Shown here: positions 45,657 through 54,738 of the stretch, piece by piece | Layout of the letters: each line of letters starts with the position of its first letter | Numbering within the stretch: position 1 is the first letter of the stretch | NCBI GenBank assembly: GCA_012839185.1 | Contig: DUNU01000002.1 | Location: 248,001-312,000, forward strand | Source: Clostridiales bacterium | GTDB lineage: Bacteria > Bacillota > Clostridia > Oscillospirales > Acutalibacteraceae | Reading direction: 5' to 3' | DNA length: 64,000 nucleotides | Notes under the pieces: generated by a model | Told to the model about the DNA's origin: nothing | Seen by the model: the letters and a program-made list of their open reading frames with translations, nothing else | Database searches by the model: none | Translations under genes and position numbers: made by a program

Positions 45657-48479
45657 TTAAGTCAGTCTTTTAAGATTTTCCTCTTTGACTTCTTCTTTAT
45701 AAAGCTTTTCAAGACCCAAGGCAACACGGAGAATTCTTCTTGCATCGGTTGTTTCAACCTTTTTGTTTTCATTAAAGTCAGCAGCCCAACCGGAAATATC
45801 ACTCAACGTTTCAAGCGACAAAGCGGCACGAAGAGCAAGACGAGCGTCTGTGGGTTTAATCTGACCGTCACGGTTGACGTCTCCGATACCTGCTGCGATA
45901 ACAAATTCGGTTTCAAAATATCCGTCTTCAAAGAATAATGTCAGCGTATGTGTTCCGGGTTCAATGGTTGAGAAAACCAATTCACTTAATTCAATAATTG
46001 TACTGCCTCTTTTGCCATCATAATCTCCGCCGTGGAAAAGCGGCTCGTCGTCAAGCAAGGCTCCGTTAAAGTTTTCGAATTCCTTGTTGACCCAGATTCC
46101 AAAGGCGTTGCCGGTGTTTGCCGTAACATGAGCACTAACTTCTTCATAGTTTTTGGCTTCCCAAGTTCTTTCTTTTCCGCACACACAAGCACTTGTACCG
46201 ATATATTTGTCCCCTTCTTTTCTGATGGCCAATTCACCGTTTTCATCAAACATTATATCAAATGCATGCTCCTGATTGACTGTACATTTGCAGATTTTAC
46301 AATAAGCCTGATGTATGGAATCGGAAACGCAACTGTAAGTGAAATCATGGTTTTCATTTCTGGTCAGGTTACATTTGTTGCAAGTAACTTCGTGAGTTGT
46401 TGCAGTGGGAGGAGTGTTTGACACAATCCACTGGTGAGGACAACCGGTATTTCCGTGATTTGTTGAACCTGAACCTCCACCTTTGTCTTTATCTTTATCC
46501 TCCGGACGATTGTTATTTTTCATTATCTTTTGATTGCATACGGCACAGAAATAGTAGGTCTTATATAGATCATAATCTTCTTTATTACAATAATGTGGGT
46601 AATATATTCTTTTGTTACAGCCTTCACGGGTGCAATAATAATAATGATGAGTACCTGTGCCGGGATAAATTCTTGAGCCGTAAATATCATGACCGAGTTC
46701 ATTTTCTACAAGTCCAATTTCCGAATAGCCGCATTTTGCACATTTTCTGTCAAACAGTCCTTTTTGCGTACAGGTTGCTTCTTTTCTTGTTATGATATTG
46801 AAAGAATGTTCACAAGAATCAATTTCGCCGCACCATATACATTTTCTTGAACCGACACCTCTGTCGAAATCCGCATATTTATGACTGCCGACTTGACTGT
46901 CGGTTTCAATAACATCCCCGTTGCATTTTGCACATTGTGTACGAGTTTTCTTTCCTACCTGACAAGTTGCTTCGGAAACAATATGAACAACTCCCACTCC
47001 GGTACAGTTTTCGATAGTTGTTTGAGTGTTGCAAGTCTTGCACTTTCTTTCGTGTTTGTTGCCACCTTTGGATACATAGATAAATTCATGCTCTAATTGG
47101 TCATCATTAACGTATTCTTCTATGTGTTCACACAGGCTACATCTTTCTGTTCTGCCCGAACCGGTAACACAACTTGCATCAAAACGCTCAATTACTCTGA
47201 ATCGGCAGGCGGTTGCGGGAAGAACTCCGTTGCATTTTGAGCAATATGCCATGTGTTTTTTGCCGCCGTTATAGACATAGACTAATGATAAATGCGGACA
47301 GTCCGGATCGCCACCGGTAATTTTTTCTCTGTCGGCATCTTTCTGTTGCTCGTCTTCAAGTTCTTCTTTAGTAAGTTCATCTTTACGGTCGCAGACCGTA
47401 CATTTCCTGTATTTCTTATCATTCTCGGTAATAATGGTCATCGTGCAATTTGCAGTTTCTTCGTAAGAACATCCGGTTACCTGACATTTTCTTATATGAC
47501 CGGTTTCACCGTTTTTTGTCCAAGCTCCCATATCGTGAAAATGTTTGCGTTCATAAGTGAACAGACATTTGGTACACTGCCGATATTCTTTTCCGTCTTT
47601 GATTTCCGGATCTCCCAATGTGCAGGATTCAATCTGATGGGCATTACATTTTTTGCAGACTCTCTCATGCTTCATATCGGTATAATAATCCCAATCATCC
47701 CAATCATGCTTGCATTTGTTGGAGTTAGTCGGTTTCTCTGTAGGCTTTTCGGTAGGTTTAGTGGGTTTCTTGGCGGTGGTCGGAACGGTAGGTGGTGCAG
47801 TAGGTGGTGCGGTAGGCGGCGGTTGAGTTGTTATTATCACATATCCGCCACCTTCGGTGGGTTTTTCCGTAGGTGGTGTCGCGGAAGTCGGTGGTGCGGA
47901 AGTCGGTGGTGCGGTGGTCGGAGTGGTAGGTGGTGTTGCGGTAGTCGGTGTTTCGGTGGTTGGTGGTGTGGAGGATGGTTCTTCCGAATTATCTATCTCG
48001 CCGCCGTCTTCGGTTAATTCAACAGATACGACATTACTCGGATCAGAAAATGTTTCTTCGTAGTTTTCTCCAAACTCCAGAGAAGAAGCTGAAAGATATA
48101 TAGTATCACCGGGTACCATAGTGTCGCCAGCAAGCTCCATATCGCTAGTCCAAATTCTGCCGTTCTCACTTGTGATTGGTGGCCCGTACCCTCCTTCTCC
48201 TAAACGACCTGTTGTCATACAGAAAATCCAATTGTTAGAACCGGGTGGAGAGTATGGATTTCTGGTTCCCCACACTTCAAAATGACCGGTATGTCCGTTG
48301 TCATTCCAAGAAAATCTAAAAGTGTAAAGACCGTTATCTTGGCGAGTTACACTTTCGCATCTGAAACCGTTTACCATGGGAGGAGAATTGGGGGGATCGG
48401 CATTTACAAAACCGATAAGCGACATAGAGGAACCAATCATTAAAAAGCATAAAATGATTGCCAAAACTTTCTGTTTCAT
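45657..48479 (-). CDS. Secreted Cys-rich dockerin protein with CxxC repeats
   Basis: 940 residues. Signal peptide (residues 1-27, VNA cleavage site); a beta-rich domain to about 160; a Thr/Pro linker (about 163-253) typical of surface proteins. About 500 residues then carry roughly fifteen CxxC or CxxxxC knuckles, each near an HxxxC pattern (CKKC, CTKC, CTVC, CSKC, CSLC, CAKC and so on), suggesting serial zinc-ribbon-like modules. An Ig-like segment lies at 770-862. A type I dockerin follows at about 864-928, with two Ca2+ loops (DVNRDGQIKPTD and DFNENKKVETTD). The dockerin implies docking to a cohesin on the cell or a scaffold; none is in the window. The ATG overlaps the DUF3021 stop and has AAGGAG upstream. 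Function unknown. Confidence 0.87.
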   Translation of the reverse strand: MKQKVLAIILCFLMIGSSMSLIGFVNADPPNSPPMVNGFRCESVTRQDNGLYTFRFSWNDNGHTGHFEVWGTRNPYSPPGSNNWIFCMTTGRLGEGGYGPPITSENGRIWTSDMELAGDTMVPGDTIYLSASSLEFGENYEETFSDPSNVVSVELTEDGGEIDNSEEPSSTPPTTETPTTATPPTTPTTAPPTSAPPTSATPPTEKPTEGGGYVIITTQPPPTAPPTAPPTVPTTAKKPTKPTEKPTEKPTNSNKCKHDWDDWDYYTDMKHERVCKKCNAHQIESCTLGDPEIKDGKEYRQCTKCLFTYERKHFHDMGAWTKNGETGHIRKCQVTGCSYEETANCTMTIITENDKKYRKCTVCDRKDELTKEELEDEQQKDADREKITGGDPDCPHLSLVYVYNGGKKHMAYCSKCNGVLPATACRFRVIERFDASCVTGSGRTERCSLCEHIEEYVNDDQLEHEFIYVSKGGNKHERKCKTCNTQTTIENCTGVGVVHIVSEATCQVGKKTRTQCAKCNGDVIETDSQVGSHKYADFDRGVGSRKCIWCGEIDSCEHSFNIITRKEATCTQKGLFDRKCAKCGYSEIGLVENELGHDIYGSRIYPGTGTHHYYYCTREGCNKRIYYPHYCNKEDYDLYKTYYFCAVCNQKIMKNNNRPEDKDKDKGGGSGSTNHGNTGCPHQWIVSNTPPTATTHEVTCNKCNLTRNENHDFTYSCVSDSIHQAYCKICKCTVNQEHAFDIMFDENGELAIRKEGDKYIGTSACVCGKERTWEAKNYEEVSAHVTANTGNAFGIWVNKEFENFNGALLDDEPLFHGGDYDGKRGSTIIELSELVFSTIEPGTHTLTLFFEDGYFETEFVIAAGIGDVNRDGQIKPTDARLALRAALSLETLSDISGWAADFNENKKVETTDARRILRVALGLEKLYKEEVKEENLKRLT

Positions 48480-48955
48480 TCGTTGTCTCCTTTCTTCTTG
48501 TGCTCATTATATTCTTTAGCCGCTTTTGTCAGTTCCTTTGCGTCATTCCTGTAAATTAAGAACATTATGAGCCAAATCAGGAAATAGACAATTGCGAAAA
48601 AAATGAATATAGTGATGATTTCTTTGAAATTCGGTGTTATCCATTTAAGAATAAATCCGATTACAGTATAACTGACAAAAATAATTGAAAAATGTGTTGA
48701 TGCCGCTTGTGCAAGCGACCAATCCTCGATGTCGTAAACGGCAGTGCTGACAAAGCATATAGCACCAAACAGGGCGGAAAGAATGGTTTGAATTATGACA
48801 GCGGGAATAAATCCGTCAACCATCTCGACAAATTCCGGCATGCATAACTTGAATACACCCGCTTTGAGATACATCGCAAATCCCGTTACGGCATTTCCGA
48901 GGACTGTGCCGACAATTGCACCGATAATTGCTTTTTTGAGCATTCGCTTATTCAT
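48476..48955 (-). CDS. DUF3021 family membrane protein
   Basis: A 159-residue protein with four membrane helices (about 5-30, 45-70, 85-105, 115-138) and a charged tail, matching DUF3021 in size and topology. DUF3021 proteins are commonly encoded directly after LytTR regulators and are thought to restrain them, as in the streptococcal LytTR regulatory systems; that role here is inference. I start at the ATG at 48955, with GGAGGTGG upstream; it overlaps the regulator stop as ATGA. The stop overlaps the dockerin gene in the same way. Confidence 0.85.
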   Translation of the reverse strand: MNKRMLKKAIIGAIVGTVLGNAVTGFAMYLKAGVFKLCMPEFVEMVDGFIPAVIIQTILSALFGAICFVSTAVYDIEDWSLAQAASTHFSIIFVSYTVIGFILKWITPNFKEIITIFIFFAIVYFLIWLIMFLIYRNDAKELTKAAKEYNEHKKKGDNE

Positions 48956-49419
48956 AAGACACCACCTCCCGATGCATTTTTGAGATGTTCCTTGATAAGA
49001 TTTACATAGCGTCTTGAAGCCCAAGCAACAATTGACTCTTTCATTTCGATACGCATCATACCGCCGCCGACAAATGAAAATCGCTCAATATAACGGATAT
49101 TGATAATTTCGGAGCCGGATACCCGAACAAAATCGGGTGATACAATTTCTTCTTCAATCGCATACAGCGGTTTTTTTATAACGAAAGAATTTTTGGAAGT
49201 CTGTGCACGGACATCCCGCCCGTCACGATAGAATCGGATGATGTCGTCAAGACGAATGTTTACGGCTGCACCATTATAATATGCTTGCATTGTCGCTTTT
49301 TCAATGCCGACTTTTGAGATAATTGTTTCAACGTCGGGCGTAAGCTCTTTTGCTCGTATAATAATTTCAATGCCGTCAATATCGGCTGTTTCAAAAATAA
49401 TCTTTGGTTCAAGCCCCAA
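48952..49419 (-). CDS. LytTR-family DNA-binding regulator without receiver domain (TTG start)
   Basis: 155 residues. A short N-terminal region (to about residue 50) precedes a LytTR DNA-binding domain: the strand IRLDDIIRFYRDGRDVRAQT, the YAIEEEIVSPDFVRVSGSEIINIRYI core, and the C-terminal SRRYVNLIKEHL. No CheY-like receiver is present, as in LytTR/DUF3021 systems. The start is TTG at 49419, with AAGGAGGT seven bases upstream; a GTG three codons earlier overlaps that site. First gene of a three-gene coupled operon with two operator repeats before its promoter. Confidence 0.9.
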   Translation of the reverse strand: MGLEPKIIFETADIDGIEIIIRAKELTPDVETIISKVGIEKATMQAYYNGAAVNIRLDDIIRFYRDGRDVRAQTSKNSFVIKKPLYAIEEEIVSPDFVRVSGSEIINIRYIERFSFVGGGMMRIEMKESIVAWASRRYVNLIKEHLKNASGGGVL

Positions 49420-49471
49420 AGGCGACACCTCCTTTTCGCAAGATAAATGACTCTTTTATCTTGTTGAGAAT

Positions 49472-49500
49472 ATAGTACAAGATTTATCATTTTCTGTCAA
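49472..49500 (-). promoter_or_regulatory. Promoter of the LytTR-DUF3021-dockerin operon
   Basis: Minus-strand TTGACA (49500-49495), 17 bases, TACTAT (49477-49472). Confidence 0.82.
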
Positions 49501-49502
49501 GC

Positions 49503-49539
49503 TTTTTGTCATAAGTGGTTGGATTTTTGTCAAAAGTGG
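49503..49539 (-). promoter_or_regulatory. Two direct-repeat boxes, probable LytTR binding sites
   Basis: TTTTTGTCATAAGTGG (49503-49518) and TTTTTGTCAAAAGTGG (49524-49539), plus-strand reading, differ at one base of 16 and have a 21-base period, two turns of B-DNA. They lie two bases upstream of the -35 of the operon. LytTR proteins bind paired direct repeats with this spacing, so positive autoregulation is expected. Confidence 0.8.
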
Positions 49540-49564
49540 CTCAATAACGAAGAGGAGATTAAAG

Positions 49565-49591
49565 AAAAAATCGCTCATATTTCAGAGCGAT
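49565..49591 (-). terminator. Terminator of the ABC exporter operon
   Basis: Minus-strand ATCGCTC / GAGCGAT arms (49591-49585, 49576-49570), 8-base loop, followed by six T. Confidence 0.85.
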
Positions 49592-49634
49592 AATAATGAT
49601 TGAAGAAACAAAAAATCTTATTTATTTTAACTGT

Positions 49635-50942
49635 TTACAGGTTCTCTTCTTCAATTTTACGACGTTTTTGGTCCATTATGAAATATGTAATTCCGACGCC
49701 GATACCTGCACCGACAACCACACCGACGGCTAAGAAGATCCAACGCATAGCCTTTATTTTGTTTTCGGCTTCCTTGTCTTCTTCCGGATTGTTTTCCATA
49801 TAATCTACCTGTTCTTCAATAACGGATGTAACATCAACTTTCTCGGTAAATGTTTCGCCGTACTCATTTTCATAAGTGAGAATGAAAGTGCCGGTACATT
49901 CTCCCAACTTGACGGCTCTGAAATTTATTGAGCCTGTCTTTGATTCGCCGGGGGCAACTTCGCCGACCAAAGTGCTGCCGCCTATCTCAAAAGCATCAGA
50001 TTCAAAGGACACACGACAGTTTGAGAGAGTGGCTTTTCCGACATTCATAAAAGTAACATTGGCGGTAACACTTTCATTTTGAGTGCATTTTGCGGGCAAA
50101 GAGGCACCCGAAAAATCAAGTTTAAGCGGTTGACGGACTGGGATTGCAACCTCCGCGGCAGCCGAGCCGCCACCGCCGTCATAGGTTTCAAATTCAAATG
50201 AAAGTGAACAACTGTGTTCGCTTGAACTTGCATTGTTTGCAGCGGTAAGTGGAAGTTCCCAGACAAATTCCTTGCCTGCGTAAATGGAATTTGCTATAGT
50301 ATAATTTTCCTCGTCGGGTTTAATCTCTCCGCTTGCATCAACAAAGGTCATAAGGACATTGAGAGCAGATTTTGTTTTTGCAATGTTCTTAATTGTAATC
50401 TTAACCGTTTTGCTTTCATTTGGCACTAAATATCCGTCGGGAATTGAAATATCGGTTACAATAAGTCGCGGCATTGAGGCATCAATTTCCGGCTCGGCTT
50501 GAGTGGGAGCCTCTTTAATATTTATTGTAACACTATCGGCAGTTTGTACTCTTTCGCCGTTATGGTCGTATTCAAATACGATATTTGCAAGACTTGCACC
50601 GCCGCTTTCTTTTCTTGCAATCAGCAATATTTTCCATTCGTACGTCTTGCCAGCTTCCAAAGTGCCGACAAATACAGATGACGCACCGGAAGAAACGGCT
50701 TCCTCGCCCGTATACGAAATTTTAAGGTTTTCGGCATCTGCTTTTCCGTTATTTATTATGATGACGGACAATGTACCCGTCGAGCCTGCATTTATCTGCG
50801 GACAGGAAAAATCGGAAATCATTAATAATGGTGTATCTGCCGTAACTTCGGATTCAAGCAAAGTGCCAACCTCAATTTCGTCGGCAGATACCGGAAAAGC
50901 AAACAGTAAGATAAGAATTAAAAACGGAATAATTTTTTTCAT
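49635..50942 (-). CDS. Membrane-tethered protein with CARDB/COG1361-like repeats
   Basis: 435 residues. Signal peptide (1-20, PVSADE cleavage), three successive immunoglobulin-like domains of about 110 residues, a C-terminal membrane helix (about 403-423) and a basic tail. The domains contain FSCPQINAGSTGTLSVIIINNGKADAEN, ISIPDGYLVPNESKTVKITIKN and NESVTANVTFMNVGKATLSN. The repeats resemble CARDB or COG1361 S-layer-type adhesion modules. It follows the FtsX-like permease gene by 89 bases and shares its terminator, so it may be an extracellular partner of that transporter. AGAGG precedes the ATG. Confidence 0.8.
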   Translation of the reverse strand: MKKIIPFLILILLFAFPVSADEIEVGTLLESEVTADTPLLMISDFSCPQINAGSTGTLSVIIINNGKADAENLKISYTGEEAVSSGASSVFVGTLEAGKTYEWKILLIARKESGGASLANIVFEYDHNGERVQTADSVTINIKEAPTQAEPEIDASMPRLIVTDISIPDGYLVPNESKTVKITIKNIAKTKSALNVLMTFVDASGEIKPDEENYTIANSIYAGKEFVWELPLTAANNASSSEHSCSLSFEFETYDGGGGSAAAEVAIPVRQPLKLDFSGASLPAKCTQNESVTANVTFMNVGKATLSNCRVSFESDAFEIGGSTLVGEVAPGESKTGSINFRAVKLGECTGTFILTYENEYGETFTEKVDVTSVIEEQVDYMENNPEEDKEAENKIKAMRWIFLAVGVVVGAGIGVGITYFIMDQKRRKIEEENL

Positions 50943-51031
50943 AACAAACCTCTTTTTGATTTTGAAGTATAGATTTTATATAAGGTAAAATCTTTAATTA
51001 TTAAATTGCGATTATTATCAGGCGAGTAAGT

Positions 51032-53881
51032 TTATGATGCTCTGATATTTTCAACAATACTGAATTTTGCCATTTTGCGTATTTGTATGCTTAGTGAAAT
51101 AATGCAAACAATCGTAAGGGCAACGACTAAAAGAATAGGTTGCCAGATTGCCAACTTCTTAAAGAAAACTTCGCCGAAAAGGAATTTTGTATAGGCATTG
51201 GAACCGAAGAAAAGAAGCAGAGAAATGACAAAACCGCTTATTATACCCGTTAAGAGAATTGTACGAAGCTGTAAAATAAAGCTCATTCTTAAATCCTGCT
51301 CGGATGCTCCGACAGCCCTTAAAGTACCCAACTGTGCGGATGAATGACGAATACGGATTGAGAACGAATTGGAAATAAGACTTACGCAAATGAAGAACAG
51401 CAACAAAATTATACCGGAGCCGATAAAAAGGGCTGTTTTTTGTTGTCTTTGAGCGTTTGCCTTATATTCGGGGATGGATTCAATGTTAAAATCGCCACCG
51501 GTACTATTTAATCCCGTTGCCTGACTAATGACCTCCATCATAATTTCATTGACTTCGGGGGTAATTTCTTCATCTTTGAGCTTAATTTCCAGTGTTTCGA
51601 AATTCATGCCTGACGCAGTTAATTGCGGAAATATCGTACTTAATCCGTTGTGTGAGGTGATTATGCTGTAATTTGAAAGCCAGCAGGAGGAACCTAAATT
51701 CTGATCGCTTATTACAGCACCGACTTTTACCGTCTTCGGACTTAATTTCCCCTCTTTGTTTATATCATATCCTTCTTCGGCAACAGGCTTTCCTTCTCCG
51801 GAATTAGGACTGAAATGGTCTTTTTTGATGGTTATTTCAGCTAAATCAATGATGTCTCCCGCTTTGAGTGAACATTCCGCAGTTCCCAAAAGCTTCATTT
51901 TAGGATCCATAAAGGTATTAGATTTTTTACCATCTTCAATATCGTTTGCCATAAAGAAGTAGAAGTCTCCATCGGGAAAAGCTTCTTTTTGCATATAATA
52001 GCCGATTTTAGGAGAAACTCTTACTACAACTTCCTCGCCGCTTGCAATCTTTTCAAGATCAATTTTTCCGTCTATTACGGTAGCACCGGAGAGAACGGCG
52101 GAATCAACGGAATACATTGAGGAAGGTATGGAATATGCCTTTCCCGTTTTCTCTTTTAAGAAACCGGGGATGTCATCAAAGTCGGTATATTTATACTTAT
52201 CCATCAGGACTTCAAGATAATTTTCGGGAGTAACCTCAGTAAAGTCATTTTCGTATAAATAACCGTCCCTGCTTTCTTTCTCAAAGCTTACGATTTTATC
52301 ATAATCGGTCAAGGAGTCTTTAAGTATATGAATTTGAAAAGACTGATATCCCGCAACAGATTTTACATAGCGACAGGAAAGGATTTCATTTGCCTCATTT
52401 GCGGTTATTCCTTTTGTATCAGGACTGTCAAAATTTATTCCGTTGAACATGAAATAGTTGTATTTCATGACGGCATAATCATAGCTGTACTGATTCAGAA
52501 TATTAATATATTCATCGGAGAAAATACCGAAACTCAGTGATGTCATACAGATCATTATGGTCAGAATAAGGGAAATAAGAACAAGCCGACCTTTGCCGAA
52601 AATTAGAGTACGACTTGCAAGAAGATTCGGAACTTTGAATGATTTTTGTGATTTTATTTTTTTGCGATTAAGTTTTCTCGTCTTTTCGATATTTCTTACC
52701 GCCTGCATCGGAGAAATGCGAACTGCAAAGGATAGGGGGATCAAAGATACAAGACAAACCGCCAATACACCCACCGCAGCACTGATTAGGAGTACGGAAA
52801 TTTGGGGTATGAATATTGCATGTTCGCTCATATTCGATACAATGATTTTTGTGCCGAAATAAGAAACAAGCATTGACGGAATAAGGGCAATAACCGCAAT
52901 AACGGCAGTTTCTTTGGCATAAATAAATACAAGTTGGCGTTTGCTCGCACCGATGGAGCGAAGTATACCCATCTGCTGCTTGCGATCCTCTAAAATGGAG
53001 GTAAAAGCATTGATAATCCCGACCAATGACGCAATGCCCAAAATGGCAAAGAGCATACCCAGGAGTGTCATATTTTCTGCAAGAGTTGCAAGCGTGCTGT
53101 TGTTTGACCAACGCCAGACCGTATTAAGAACCTGAACATTTGAGTTTATGTCTGCAATTATATCATTATAAAATGAATTCTGTGCTTCCCATTTTTCTTC
53201 TTCGTTACCTTTGCAACTTGCATAGAAAACATTAAGCGGTTTACCGCCTGCTGATATTGTTTCCTCGTTTGAAACAACGGCAGCCGGAATATGTTTTGCA
53301 TAGGAGGCATCTGTCGCATATTCCATTTGCGGTCTTTTATCCTTGAGGATACCGACTAAGGTATATGTTTTTTTAACGGTTTCGGGCAGATATTCCGAAA
53401 TATTACCGTTTGATACTTTTATTTCAAATGTAACTTTGTCGCCGATAACCGCACTTGATTTAAGTCGCAGCAGAGCATCATTTTCAATGGCAATCTCTCC
53501 CTTTTTTTCGGGCATACGACCTTCTGTGTGATAGATATATCCTTCATATAAAGCTGCCTCATCATATGTGCCGACAGAAAAACCTCTGCTTTCCTCCAAG
53601 TCGGGATCAAAGGCATAACCCAAGGTTTGTGCTTTGCCGTATCTTAAAAAAATACCTTTATCCACAGCTTCTCTTAACATTTCATCTGTGGCATTTACGA
53701 TAATAAAATCCTGTCTGCCGAAATCTCTGTCATACAAATCTTTCTTCGTTGCATTTGCGGAAGTAATCAAAAACACAAGACCGCTTGAAAATACCAACGA
53801 AAGAATGATAGCAACGGCAAGGAGAATATATTTTTTCGTATGATATCTGAGATTGGCGAGAGCTAATCTGGTAGTATTCAT
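51032..53881 (-). CDS. ABC transporter permease, duplicated FtsX/MacB type
   Basis: 949 residues in two FtsX-like halves. Helix 1 (16-38) is followed by an extracellular region of about 230 residues, then three helices near 280-390, with the FtsX motif MGILRSIGASKRQLV between them. A further helix near 430 opens the second half, followed by about 330 extracellular residues and three helices at the C-terminus, with LGTLRAVGASEQDLR. Such permeases act as mechanotransducers for export or peptide resistance rather than importers. The ATG overlaps the ATPase stop. Confidence 0.9.
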   Translation of the reverse strand: MNTTRLALANLRYHTKKYILLAVAIILSLVFSSGLVFLITSANATKKDLYDRDFGRQDFIIVNATDEMLREAVDKGIFLRYGKAQTLGYAFDPDLEESRGFSVGTYDEAALYEGYIYHTEGRMPEKKGEIAIENDALLRLKSSAVIGDKVTFEIKVSNGNISEYLPETVKKTYTLVGILKDKRPQMEYATDASYAKHIPAAVVSNEETISAGGKPLNVFYASCKGNEEEKWEAQNSFYNDIIADINSNVQVLNTVWRWSNNSTLATLAENMTLLGMLFAILGIASLVGIINAFTSILEDRKQQMGILRSIGASKRQLVFIYAKETAVIAVIALIPSMLVSYFGTKIIVSNMSEHAIFIPQISVLLISAAVGVLAVCLVSLIPLSFAVRISPMQAVRNIEKTRKLNRKKIKSQKSFKVPNLLASRTLIFGKGRLVLISLILTIMICMTSLSFGIFSDEYINILNQYSYDYAVMKYNYFMFNGINFDSPDTKGITANEANEILSCRYVKSVAGYQSFQIHILKDSLTDYDKIVSFEKESRDGYLYENDFTEVTPENYLEVLMDKYKYTDFDDIPGFLKEKTGKAYSIPSSMYSVDSAVLSGATVIDGKIDLEKIASGEEVVVRVSPKIGYYMQKEAFPDGDFYFFMANDIEDGKKSNTFMDPKMKLLGTAECSLKAGDIIDLAEITIKKDHFSPNSGEGKPVAEEGYDINKEGKLSPKTVKVGAVISDQNLGSSCWLSNYSIITSHNGLSTIFPQLTASGMNFETLEIKLKDEEITPEVNEIMMEVISQATGLNSTGGDFNIESIPEYKANAQRQQKTALFIGSGIILLLFFICVSLISNSFSIRIRHSSAQLGTLRAVGASEQDLRMSFILQLRTILLTGIISGFVISLLLFFGSNAYTKFLFGEVFFKKLAIWQPILLVVALTIVCIISLSIQIRKMAKFSIVENIRAS

Positions 53882-54543
53882 TCCACCACTCTCCCGTCCT
53901 CGATTGTCAGTATTCTCTGTGCCGAGTTTGCAATCTGAGCATCGTGAGTAACTAATATTACGGTAATATTAAATTCCTTATTAAGCTCATGCAGAAGACG
54001 AATAACTTCCGCACCGTTTTTGCTGTCCAAATTACCCGTCGGCTCGTCGGCAAACAAGATTTTAGGTCTGTTTGCAATGGCACGAGCAATAGCAACTCTC
54101 TGTTTCTGACCGCCGGACATGGCGGCGGGAAGATGAGAAACCCTGTCGCTTATGTCAAGCATCTCAAACAGATTTTTCAAGTATTCTTCGTCAGGCTTTT
54201 TGCGGTCAAGCATAACGGGAAGAATAATGTTTTCATATCCTGTGAGTTCATCCACAAGATTGTAACTCTGAAACACAAAACCGAAACGGCGACGACGAAG
54301 TACAGATAATTTATTGTCCCCCAATTTCGCAAAATTCTTGTTGTCATAGAGAATTTCACCGCTTGTAGGACGTTCAAGACTACCCAATAAGTGTAAAAGG
54401 GTGGACTTTCCGCTGCCGCTTTTTCCCGTTATCGCAACAAATTCTCCCTCTTCAAAAGATAAAGATACATCATCAACCGCCGCGATTTTTGTCTCCGCAG
54501 CCGCATATATTTTTGATAAATTTCTACATTCAAGTATTGCCAT
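53878..54543 (-). CDS. ABC transporter ATPase, MacB/LolD type
   Basis: 221 residues with Walker A GKSGSGKSTLLH near residue 38, Q-loop VFQSYNLVDELT, signature MSGGQKQRVAIARAI near 140, Walker B ILFADEPTGNLD and H-loop VTHD. NLVxxLTxxEN after the Q-loop is characteristic of the LolD/MacB/FtsE branch. AAAGGAG precedes the ATG. First gene of the exporter operon. Confidence 0.95.
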   Translation of the reverse strand: MAILECRNLSKIYAAAETKIAAVDDVSLSFEEGEFVAITGKSGSGKSTLLHLLGSLERPTSGEILYDNKNFAKLGDNKLSVLRRRRFGFVFQSYNLVDELTGYENIILPVMLDRKKPDEEYLKNLFEMLDISDRVSHLPAAMSGGQKQRVAIARAIANRPKILFADEPTGNLDSKNGAEVIRLLHELNKEFNITVILVTHDAQIANSAQRILTIEDGRVVE

Positions 54544-54607
54544 AAAATACTCCTTTCTTTATATGAGTAAATATACCGCTTAATTGTTGCATTTTTTACA
54601 ATAAATT

Positions 54608-54656
54608 GTTAAGATTTGGTTAAGATTATTATATCAACTCAAAACTTAATTGTCAA
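54608..54656 (-). promoter_or_regulatory. Promoter of the ABC exporter operon with 11-bp direct repeats
   Basis: Minus-strand TTGACA (54656-54651), 17 bases, TATAAT (54633-54628). Directly downstream are two TCTTAAC repeats 11 bases apart (54625-54608, reading TTAACC-N5-TTAACA). That is the spacing used by OmpR/PhoP-type response regulators. No two-component genes are in the window. Confidence 0.7.
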
Positions 54657-54695
54657 TAATGAGAGCGATTGAAATATATCCTTTTTTCTTCCCAA

Positions 54696-54726
54696 TAAAA
54701 AAGGGCAAGCACCGAAGTGATTGCCC
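54696..54726 (-). terminator. Terminator of putP
   Basis: Minus-strand GGGCAA / TTGCCC outer arms with an inner CAC/GTG pairing (54726-54703), then six T. Confidence 0.9.
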
Positions 54727-54738
54727 AAGTGTTTTTTA

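Noticed and set aside
47292-48017. 241-codon plus-strand frame opposite the dockerin gene
   Set aside because: It is the antisense of Cys codons and of the Pro/Thr linker, giving artificial Phe- and Gly/Arg-rich sequence; no ribosome site.
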